From positions 1 through 56,232 of the forward strand of contig HF985609.1 in NCBI GenBank assembly GCA_000431215.1: a DNA stretch of 56,232 nt, in the 5' to 3' direction. Position 1 is the stretch's first letter. The number at the start of each line of letters is the position of its first letter. Source of the DNA: Prevotella sp. CAG:1031. GTDB lineage: Bacteria > Bacteroidota > Bacteroidia > Bacteroidales > Muribaculaceae. Below are positions 20,001-26,658 of the stretch, in pieces. The position numbers and the translations under genes were made by a program. The notes beneath the pieces were generated by a model, which was not told the origin of the DNA, made no database searches, and saw only the letters and a list, made by a program, of their open reading frames with translations.

Positions 20001-21534
20001 CGACATGAACGCCACGGCAGGCATCAGCGGCTGGCGCAAGGCTTCGTTCCCGATTCCCGCCTATGCCAACAAAGACTTTATCCGTCTGGGCTTCCGCGTC
20101 GACTGCGACTACTCGCTGACGTCGATCCATCTCGACAACATCGTTGTCCGCAACCGCGCCGAGAAAGACCTCTCGCTCGACGTTCTGACGCCTCCCGCAA
20201 CCTTCAAGGCCGGCGAACCGGGTGTGTTCAAGGCCACAGTCTCGAACCTCGGCTCGAAAGACGCCGATGCGTTCACCGTCACCCTCTACCGCGACGGCGA
20301 GCAGATCGACGTCATCAACGGAACAACCCTCCCCGCCGGCGAGCAGCGTGAATTTGAATTCACCCTGACCCCCGACGTCAGCTATCCCGACGTTTCGGAA
20401 TACTATGCCACAGTCACCTATGAAGGTGATGCCGACACCTCGAACAACACCTCGAACACTGTCAAGGCTATCGTCGTGCGCCCGATCTTCCCCGTCGTCA
20501 CCGACCTGCAGGGCTCGTTCAACGAAAGCACCTCGACCGTCGACCTCAGCTGGAGCACCCCCGACATGAAGGCAGGCCCCTCGACAACCGACAACTTCGA
20601 GAACTACAATTCGTTCATCATCGAGAATATCGGCGACTGGCAGACTGTCGACCTCGACCTCGAATCGACAATCTATATTCAGGATGCTCCGATGTGGACT
20701 AACTGCTCGGCTCCCCAGGCTTTCATCGTCTTCAACGCACGCCAGCTCGGGCTCGACTCCGACCCGATGTATGCGCCCCACAGCGGCGAGCAGATGCTCA
20801 TTTCGTTCTCTTCGGCCGCCGCCCACAACGACGACTGGCTCATCTCGCCGCGCCTGAGCGGCAACGCACAGACAATCTCGTTCTGGGCACGCTCGCTGAC
20901 ATCTCAGGACGGTAACGAGACCTTCGAGTTCCTCACCACCGACGACCAGTTCCGCGAAAGCACCGACTCGTTTGTCAAGGTCGAGGAAGTTCCGGGCGAA
21001 GTAGGCAGCAAGTGGACAGAATTCAAGGTCGATGTTCCCGCCGGAACCCAGTATTTCGCTATCCGATGCACCTCGGCCAACAAGTGGGGCCTCTGCATCG
21101 ACGACATCACGTATATTCCGGCTGCCGCCGAAGATGTTGTCCTGCAGGGCTACGACGTTCTCTGCAACGGTAAGACACTCAATGAGGCTCCCCAGGCTGC
21201 GACAACCTTCAGTCAGGGCGGAATCGACGTCGAGAAGAGCTACCGCTTCAGCGTTGTCTGTGTGTTCGACAAAGGCAAATCAGCTCCCTCGAATGAATAT
21301 GCCGCCGGCAAACTCGGTCTCGACGGTATCGGCTCCGACGCTGTCAGCGTCAGGGCTGTCGGCTCTGAAATCGTGATCTCAGGAGGCGCTGGACAGGCCT
21401 ATGCCGTCTATACTCCCGCCGGTCTGACCGTTGCTCTCGGCATTGCCGCCCCCGTTGAAAGAGTAGCTGCCCCCGAAGGTATCTACCTCGTCAAGGTCGG
21501 TTCGAAAACCTACAAAGTAGCTCTTGGAAAATAA
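17074..21534 (+). CDS. Giant secreted multidomain protein, paralogue B
   Basis: The 1486-residue product is colinear with paralogue A over its whole length, with obvious shared segments such as PVVTDLQGSFNE, KWIGVDTPLPLEN and PLPWKESFPN-like blocks. It has a signal peptide, an N-terminal propeller region, FnIII-like domains, three choice-of-anchor J jelly rolls, a CARDB-like domain and the same C-terminal tail (GIYLVKVGSKTYKVALGK). It begins 63 bases after paralogue A with no terminator between, so the two are probably co-transcribed. Divergence is spread along the length, greatest in the N-terminal 70 residues and the propeller, so the duplication is not recent. Confidence 0.85.
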   Translation: MKKRIFTVVTALCVMCGLMTAQTPRVITQQSEPALTQGLIGPQPASKANFRLPKAKKVATVRPPMRAEAADEIPVLYGSLISYAAGGASDKTYGIYSFPASADLTFTSLVTSPNMLANAGGTYANGKYYFIYYAEAMGALLTYYRIADADTWELLSSFRVDNTSLCTDLTYDPTTETIYGCFRNAAGTGYVFGTMSKSDASVTPISALETPLFTLASDVNGTLYGITAAGNLVTVDKETGKLTTVGATGLKPAFTQSMTFDMATGRLFWTACTERSNGLYEVDPKTGAATLIKLFDGNEEFAGLYTRSQGAAAKAPGELTDFKADYDVNSVSDIKVSFTMPSKAYDGSALSGKVKWTVMLDDVEIESGEANVGAKVTTTLSSVPVGMHTITACARNDSGKGPQSKERKWIGVDTPLPLENVKLSFSGETATLTWDAPKGSAHNGYFDPAKVSYRVIRQPGNIVVCDKTTDRTITDRLEVSRLTYYYYYDVVTFVGETQGETTPSNKILVGEAFSIPYTENFSNADNFNLFTVIDANHDGKYWTWDEERAKSGYSVTNDMDDWLITPPMKFDSGYIYTMRFNVSTRSYVEKFNVWFGTEPTVEGMTKEILPTMATDNKEPRQITIQFRPTATGPGYLGIHQVSDRERYNIFIDDIEVVRAASVKAPAAIADLTVTPADKGALKCSISFHAPSTSIDGAPLTSIKSISLFHGDRIIKKFTNPAPGAALTHENITCAKGDNSFRIFAENEIGQGLESTASAFIGPDIPGPANNIHLQEKDGKAVLTWDAPTEGRNGGYIDPATLKYYVGRQNFVNGGIESAAENITERTFSEVPVLPGQQGSVAYYVYAVSDQGYGYGYPSNVIIMGTPYSLPWKESFPNAAPTYETWRPEVSDPSSTWGLTEAGVYPSCQAYDLDNGMISYQPGIEQSWGILTSGKISLKDAATPIVEFNYYHKNHSEDKITLLISGNGVDFEPVGVIDMNATAGISGWRKASFPIPAYANKDFIRLGFRVDCDYSLTSIHLDNIVVRNRAEKDLSLDVLTPPATFKAGEPGVFKATVSNLGSKDADAFTVTLYRDGEQIDVINGTTLPAGEQREFEFTLTPDVSYPDVSEYYATVTYEGDADTSNNTSNTVKAIVVRPIFPVVTDLQGSFNESTSTVDLSWSTPDMKAGPSTTDNFENYNSFIIENIGDWQTVDLDLESTIYIQDAPMWTNCSAPQAFIVFNARQLGLDSDPMYAPHSGEQMLISFSSAAAHNDDWLISPRLSGNAQTISFWARSLTSQDGNETFEFLTTDDQFRESTDSFVKVEEVPGEVGSKWTEFKVDVPAGTQYFAIRCTSANKWGLCIDDITYIPAAAEDVVLQGYDVLCNGKTLNEAPQAATTFSQGGIDVEKSYRFSVVCVFDKGKSAPSNEYAAGKLGLDGIGSDAVSVRAVGSEIVISGGAGQAYAVYTPAGLTVALGIAAPVERVAAPEGIYLVKVGSKTYKVALGK

Positions 21535-21553
21535 TATCAGTAATAATTATAAA

Positions 21554-22906
21554 ATGACATCCAGAATCAAATCTTCAATCATAGCCATGGCCGTTGTGGC
21601 CGGGGCTATCCCCGCATTCGCCGAGGGCCGTCAGGAACTGAGCGTGACCCTCACCGAAGCCGGAACACTCAACACGTTTATAAAAACCGAAGACGTCGCC
21701 ACGCTGCAGAAACTGACCGTGGCCGGCCCTCTCAACGGAACCGATCTGCGTCTGATACGCTCGCTGACGGGCCGCGACGAACGCTGGAAAGCGACCTCGG
21801 GCGTATTGACCGACATTGATTTCACCGACGCGCAGTTTGTGGCCGGGGGAGAGAATATCATGGTGCCTCACGGCATGGAAGATGCCGAAGATCCCGTGTG
21901 GATCGTAGCCCGCGAAGACGCTATGCCCGAACAGCTCTTCTCGGCTACCAAGCTCCAGACAGTGAAGCTTCCCAAGTCGGTGAAGAAAATCTATTCGACA
22001 TTTGCTGACGCCAATGATCTGACAGGCCATATCGTCGTGCCAGAAGGCGTCGAGGTTCTCGGCGAATGGGCCTTCTCGGCTACTGCCATAACCGGAATAA
22101 CCCTGCCCTCTACGCTCAAGGACGAGAACGATTTCCCGACCTTCAACGAGCGCGCTATCGGCGCTAATGTGTTCTATGGCTGTTCGAAGCTCGAATCGGT
22201 TGAACTTCCCGCCGGTGTCGTAAAGATCTACGACTCTACGTTTGCAGGATGCGCGGCGATGAAAGAGTTCACCATTCCCGCGACCGTGACCTCTATCGGC
22301 ACCCAGGTTTTCGCCAACTCGGGCATAATCGACCTCTATGCCGAATCGGCTAAGCCTGCGAAGGCTTATTACGAGGCTTTCCGCGACATGAACGAAAACT
22401 GCATTGTCCACGTGCCCGTCGGAGCTATTCCCGCATATCGTCAGGCCGATGAATGGAAGAATTTCATCTATATCCTCGATGCCAATACTCCCGAACCGTC
22501 AGTCCGTGTGTCGACAACAGCGACCGTTGTCGACGGCAAGACCGTCGGCGAGCTGTTCATTGTCAGCGGCGACGAGAAGGTGACCAGCGTCGAGCTTACC
22601 ATAGGCGAGACCGTCACTTTTGTGGCCGTTCCAGCTGAAGGCTATGTGCTCGATTATATCACCCGCGTGGCCGAAGGCTCGGACGACTCAGTCGATGCCG
22701 GCGACAGCTATACCGCCGTTCGCGAGGATGTCGTCAAGGGCGTAATCTTCAAAGGTGTCTTCAAGAAGACCGACGGCATCGGTGCCGTCGGAGCCGACAG
22801 CGCCGCCACTGTCTACTACGACCTTCAGGGACGTCGCGTAGACAATCCCGACAAGGGCGTCTATATCGTTCGCCGCGGCAGCGAGACCTTCAAGGCCGTT
22901 TTCTAA
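21554..22906 (+). CDS. Secreted BspA-type leucine-rich-repeat protein
   Basis: I place the start at 21554 because it gives a proper signal peptide (MTSRIKSSIIAMAVVAGAI, cleaved near AFA); the upstream in-frame ATG at 21524 lies inside paralogue B and adds ten polar residues. The 450-residue protein has LRR_5/BspA-type repeats around residues 100-260 (motifs LESVELPAGVVKIYDSTFAGC and FTIPATVTSIGTQVFANS in shortened form), a beta-rich domain, and a C-terminal tail with YDLQGRRVDNPDKGVYIV, the sorting-like tail seen on other proteins here. It follows paralogue B by 19 bases and ends at a strong terminator. Such proteins often act in adhesion. Confidence 0.85.
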   Translation: MTSRIKSSIIAMAVVAGAIPAFAEGRQELSVTLTEAGTLNTFIKTEDVATLQKLTVAGPLNGTDLRLIRSLTGRDERWKATSGVLTDIDFTDAQFVAGGENIMVPHGMEDAEDPVWIVAREDAMPEQLFSATKLQTVKLPKSVKKIYSTFADANDLTGHIVVPEGVEVLGEWAFSATAITGITLPSTLKDENDFPTFNERAIGANVFYGCSKLESVELPAGVVKIYDSTFAGCAAMKEFTIPATVTSIGTQVFANSGIIDLYAESAKPAKAYYEAFRDMNENCIVHVPVGAIPAYRQADEWKNFIYILDANTPEPSVRVSTTATVVDGKTVGELFIVSGDEKVTSVELTIGETVTFVAVPAEGYVLDYITRVAEGSDDSVDAGDSYTAVREDVVKGVIFKGVFKKTDGIGAVGADSAATVYYDLQGRRVDNPDKGVYIVRRGSETFKAVF

Positions 22907-22914
22907 GCCATATA

Positions 22915-22949
22915 AGCCCTATAGTTCCCCTCAGGACTATAGGGCTTTT
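22915..22949 (+). terminator. Rho-independent terminator after the leucine-rich-repeat gene
   Basis: AGCCCTATAGT (22915-22925) pairs perfectly with ACTATAGGGCT (22936-22946), followed by TTTTCTATTT. It separates the secreted-protein cluster from the B12 operon. Confidence 0.92.
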
Positions 22950-22952
22950 CTA

Positions 22953-22984
22953 TTTGCATGAATTAAAAATATGTGCTACATTTG
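22953..22984 (+). promoter_or_regulatory. Bacteroidetes promoter of the B12 riboswitch operon
   Basis: TTTG (22953-22956), a 20-base spacer and TACATTTG (22977-22984) form a good consensus promoter immediately before the riboswitch. The transcript would begin near 22991. Confidence 0.85.
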
Positions 22985-22989
22985 CGGCA

Positions 22990-23145
22990 AGAATGAGTGT
23001 GGGCGAAGAGTCGCCCTCGGAACACGGTGAGAATCCGTGACAGTACCCGCTGCTGTAATTCCCGCACAAGGGTTTCTTATCATTTCAGCCACTGACCGCA
23101 AGGTTGGGAAGGCGCTAAGAAACCGGGATAAGTCAGAAGACCCAC
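22990..23145 (+). ncRNA. Cobalamin (B12) riboswitch
   Basis: The leader carries the conserved cobalamin aptamer core: GGTGAGAATCCGTGACAG (23031 region), CCCGCTGCTGTAA, the B12-box-type segment GCCACTGACCGCAAGG-TTGGGAAGGCG and the closing AAGTCAGAAGACC. The ORF track-like reading frame across it is not coding. It controls the operon downstream: receptor, propeller and the 1285-residue protein. Boundaries are approximate. The expression platform to 23297 contains a hairpin and a terminator, so control is probably by premature termination when B12 is bound. Confidence 0.93.
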
Positions 23146-23212
23146 TTTTTTCTTATACCAGATATTTGTTCGCGCCTGCGGGATCACGGGACAGCAGTAT
23201 TATATGGCTCCG

Positions 23213-23233
23213 TCATACGGCATATCCGTATGA
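23213..23233 (+). promoter_or_regulatory. Hairpin in the riboswitch expression platform
   Basis: TCATACGG (23213-23220) pairs with CCGTATGA (23226-23233) around a five-base loop. It lies between the aptamer and the terminator and could be an anti-terminator component or a stabilising stem. Confidence 0.5.
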
Positions 23234-23266
23234 TGAAGAGCAGTATTTAGCAGCTTGTAATCTAAC

Positions 23267-23297
23267 CCCGATGCGTAATGTTCGCACCGGGTTTTTT
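23267..23297 (+). terminator. Terminator of the riboswitch expression platform
   Basis: CCCG-A-TGCG (23267-23275) pairs with CGCA-C-CGGG (23283-23291), one internal mismatch, followed by six T. It sits about 76 bases before the receptor start codon, so it would block the whole operon. This is the expected position for a B12-controlled transcription switch. Confidence 0.75.
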
Positions 23298-23373
23298 ACA
23301 TTCTACTCTCTATGTGGTCGCGTATGGTTGTGTGGCTTTGTAGAATGTGAAAAAATGAATTAACCGGCTGCAA

Positions 23374-25359
23374 ATGACTTTATTACATAGAATATTCCGA
23401 CCTCTGGCGTCAGTGCTGTGTCTTGCCGCATGTGGCGGCGGCGCGGTCAGTGCCGCCGCAGCGTCAGAGACGACCGACTCCGCTTTCATGCGGACTCTGA
23501 AGGATGTCGAGGTGACTGCAACGCGCCGTCCTCTCGCTACGACTCAGGTGTTGGCCGGGCCGAAGCTTCAGGCTCTTTCGTCGACCTCTGTCGCCGATGC
23601 CCTGAAATATTTCGCCGGGGTGCAGATAAAGGATTACGGCGGCCTCGGCGGCCTTAAAACCATCAATGTCCGTTCGCTCGGTTCGCAGCATGTCGGTGTC
23701 TACATCGACGGCATAAGAATCACCAACGCGCAGAACGGTACTGTCGACCTCGGCAAATTCTCTCTGTCGACGCTTGAATCGGTATCGCTCTATAATGCCA
23801 ACAGGCTCGATATGTGTCAGTCGGCTTCGGAATATGCCTCGGGAGCAACGGTGTATCTTCAGACGCGCCGCCCTGTGAGCGACTCGCTGACAGTGCTCGC
23901 CGGAGTCGGATCGTTCCATACCTACCGCGGCCGCGCCAACATGCAGTTCAGCCGGCGCGGGTGGAGCGGATTTGTCGACGGCGAATATCTCAATTCCCGG
24001 GGTGACTATCCGTTCAGGTATAAATCGGAATTCGAGGATACGGTCGGGCGCCGCCGGAATTCCGATATAGAATATTTCAGAATAGAGAGCGCGCTGTTCA
24101 GGGGTGGTTTCGCGTCGCACGTTTATTGCTATGTGTCGGAGCGCGGATGTCCGGGCGGAATAGTGCGGCGCCTCTCTGACAAATACACGAATATCGGGCG
24201 CGAATGGGACACCGACCTGTTCGCGCAGCTGTCGTGGCAACATACCTTTGCGCGCCGGCATACGGTTAAGCTGAACGCCAAGTACACTCATGAATATCTG
24301 CGTTACAACACCGACTATCCCGAGAATCAGAACACGGCCAAGGTCGACAACCATTACTATCAGAACGATGCGTTCGCCTCGGCTTCCTACGCCGTGCGTC
24401 CGTGGCAATGGGTCAGCTTCAACGTGGGTTACGACGCCCGCATGTCGTGGCTCACGGCCGATCTGAAACATTTCAGCCCGGTCAGGCGCCTCGATCAGAA
24501 AGCTGTGGCCGCCGTTCAGGCGCAGTGGCGCGGATTGCGGTTGGCCGCCTCGGCTCTCTATCAGCATTATAAGGACTATACCAACCTTAAGGTGGGAGCT
24601 GCCGACCCTCTGCAGAAAGTCACGCCGTCGGTCACTCTGGGTTACAGCTGGCGCGGGCTGAGCGCCCGTGCGTGGTATAAATGTATATTCCGGGCTCCGA
24701 CTCTCAACGACCTTTATTACACTCAGGCCGGCAACCGGAATCTTAAACCTGAATATACGAAGCAGTGGAATATCGGGCTTGAGTACAACTATCTCACGGC
24801 CCGATGGATGGCCTCGGCCCAGGCCGACGTCTATATCAATCATATCGACGACCGGATTGTGTGTCTCCCGCTCAAGGGAACCTATACATGGTCGATGATG
24901 AATTACGGCAAGACATTCTGCCGCGGTCTGAACGCCACGCTCCAGGGGCAGTATACGCCGGGCGACTGGACTTTCTCGCTGCTTGCCTCGTTCACCCTTC
25001 AGGACGACCTGAACCGCACCAATCCCGACAGCCCCGACACCTACAACAAACCTATCTGCTATTCGCCCCGGTTCTCATCGGGCGTAACGGCGATCGTGGC
25101 GTGGCGATGGCTGTCGCTTACCGTGAGCGAGCTTCATGTCGGCGAGCGCATGTGGTCGTATGCCGACCCCCGCGATGTGCTCTCCCCCTACGACAATGTC
25201 GATCTGAAACTCACAGGCCGCTGGCGCGGCTTCACCGCGTCGTTTGAGGTGAACGACCTGTTCGATGTTCAGTACGAGCATATTCAGCGCTATCCGATGC
25301 CGGGCCGCGCCTTCAGCTTCACGCTTTCATATTCAATCAGTAACAGAATACACAGATGA
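23374..25359 (+). CDS. btuB: BtuB-like TonB-dependent outer-membrane corrinoid receptor
   Basis: The 661-residue product is a TonB-dependent receptor: an export signal, a TonB-box-like stretch DVEVTATRRP near residue 45, a plug domain (about 50-165, with VYIDGIRI), and a barrel ending in FSFTLSYSISNRIHR. It has no N-terminal carboxypeptidase-like domain, unlike SusC. The cobalamin riboswitch directly upstream assigns it to B12 or related corrinoid uptake across the outer membrane, powered by TonB-ExbBD. Odd point: the signal region contains LAAC at residues 17-20, a possible lipobox, although cleavage after SAAAA also fits. Its TGA overlaps the next ATG. Confidence 0.9.
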   Translation: MTLLHRIFRPLASVLCLAACGGGAVSAAAASETTDSAFMRTLKDVEVTATRRPLATTQVLAGPKLQALSSTSVADALKYFAGVQIKDYGGLGGLKTINVRSLGSQHVGVYIDGIRITNAQNGTVDLGKFSLSTLESVSLYNANRLDMCQSASEYASGATVYLQTRRPVSDSLTVLAGVGSFHTYRGRANMQFSRRGWSGFVDGEYLNSRGDYPFRYKSEFEDTVGRRRNSDIEYFRIESALFRGGFASHVYCYVSERGCPGGIVRRLSDKYTNIGREWDTDLFAQLSWQHTFARRHTVKLNAKYTHEYLRYNTDYPENQNTAKVDNHYYQNDAFASASYAVRPWQWVSFNVGYDARMSWLTADLKHFSPVRRLDQKAVAAVQAQWRGLRLAASALYQHYKDYTNLKVGAADPLQKVTPSVTLGYSWRGLSARAWYKCIFRAPTLNDLYYTQAGNRNLKPEYTKQWNIGLEYNYLTARWMASAQADVYINHIDDRIVCLPLKGTYTWSMMNYGKTFCRGLNATLQGQYTPGDWTFSLLASFTLQDDLNRTNPDSPDTYNKPICYSPRFSSGVTAIVAWRWLSLTVSELHVGERMWSYADPRDVLSPYDNVDLKLTGRWRGFTASFEVNDLFDVQYEHIQRYPMPGRAFSFTLSYSISNRIHR

Positions 25360-26636
25360 AAAGACTTTTACTTTCTATCGCCGTCATCGCCGCATGGGCT
25401 ATGGCGGCAGCCGCTCAGGAGAGAATCATTCTTCTGAACGAGGGAAACTGGCAGTCTGACAACGGACGTCTGAGCTATTTCGAAGACGGCCGGATTGTCA
25501 GCAACCAGTGGTTCCGCGATGTCAACGGCTACAAGTTAGGCGATACGCCTAACGACATCATTCAGGTCAACGACAACCTGATAGCGATGGCCATCAACTG
25601 GTCGAACATCGTTCAGTTCATAACGCCCGAGGGGAAGGCGGTGGCTGCCACCGAGGATGTGCCCAACAACCGCAAGCTGGCTTCCGACGGACGATATGTC
25701 TATATCTCGTCATACGGCCATGAGTGTAAGGTCAACGGCGCCATGGAATACTTCACGAAAGGCTATGTGGCTAAAATCGATGTCGCCACCTTCGATGTCG
25801 TCGATGCCGTCGAGGTCGGCTATGAGCCTGAGGGCATAGCGCTCTACCGCGGGAAGCTCTTCGTGGCGAATACGGGCGGATATGCCTTTCAGGAAGACCA
25901 TGAATACGAGACCACTGTCAGTGTGATCGACGCCGCCACGATGAAAGTGGAGCGGAACGTCGAGACAAACATCATCAATCTCTACGGAAAAATGTCGCAG
26001 AGCGGACAGTATCTGTGTATAAACTCGCCCGGCGACTATTACGACGTGCCGGCCTGCATGATGATATTCGATTGTCAGGCTGTGATCGAAGGCAAGCCCG
26101 ACCCGGAGTGTTTCCAGAGCCTGGAATATGCCGCCACCTACAACTGCGTCAATACCGACGGCCGCTTCTTCGCCATCGGCTCGCGTTTCTCATATTATAC
26201 GGGCGACTATACCTTTAACTATATTTCGGTCGACCCTGTGGAGGTCATGGCCACGAAAGGAGCCAAAGGCGTGTCGGAGACAATGCCGGGCACCGTGCGT
26301 GAAGACTTAATGAAGATCCAGATGCCCTACGGCATTTATGTCAACCCCTACACAGGATATATCTATGCCACCGACGCAGGCGGGTTCGTGGCCGCCGGCG
26401 GACTCTACCAGTGGACTCCCGAAGGCGAGTTCCTCGGCACCCATCAGGTCTATATCAATCCGGCACATTTTCTCGCGCTCAACCCGAACAGGGGCGCCAT
26501 CGGCGAAATTGCCGCCGAAGAGGAAAGCCTCTCCGACGCTACAATCTACAATCTTCAGGGAATGCGGGTGGTCAATCCCGTCGCGGGCCAGATCTATATT
26601 CAGAACGGCCGGAAATTCATCTATCATCAGAACTGA
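25356..26636 (+). CDS. BtuG-like beta-propeller, secreted, with C-terminal sorting-like tail
   Basis: The 426-residue protein resembles the DUF5074/YncE-type propeller of BtuG, the surface B12-binding partner of BtuB in Bacteroides. Visible are the N-terminal LLNEGNWQSDNGRLSYF block and repeated propeller blades with YVYIS, GYVAKIDVATFDVVD and IYATDAGG. It overlaps the receptor gene by four bases and shares its riboswitch. Unlike BtuG lipoproteins, its signal peptide ends AAAAQ with no lipobox cysteine. Instead it carries a tail (about 390-426) with IYNLQGMRVVNP and a closing GRKFIYHQN, as on other exported proteins here. I infer surface attachment by a different route. Confidence 0.82.
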   Translation: MKRLLLSIAVIAAWAMAAAAQERIILLNEGNWQSDNGRLSYFEDGRIVSNQWFRDVNGYKLGDTPNDIIQVNDNLIAMAINWSNIVQFITPEGKAVAATEDVPNNRKLASDGRYVYISSYGHECKVNGAMEYFTKGYVAKIDVATFDVVDAVEVGYEPEGIALYRGKLFVANTGGYAFQEDHEYETTVSVIDAATMKVERNVETNIINLYGKMSQSGQYLCINSPGDYYDVPACMMIFDCQAVIEGKPDPECFQSLEYAATYNCVNTDGRFFAIGSRFSYYTGDYTFNYISVDPVEVMATKGAKGVSETMPGTVREDLMKIQMPYGIYVNPYTGYIYATDAGGFVAAGGLYQWTPEGEFLGTHQVYINPAHFLALNPNRGAIGEIAAEEESLSDATIYNLQGMRVVNPVAGQIYIQNGRKFIYHQN

Positions 26637-26658
26637 CATTTATAAATAATAAACCATC

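Noticed and set aside
12559..21534. Long direct repeats as a mobile-element signature
   Set aside because: They are explained by full-length paralogous genes; no transposase, terminal repeat or target duplication is visible.
23037..23363. Plus-strand ORF of 108 codons
   Set aside because: It runs across the cobalamin riboswitch and its terminator and has no coding character.
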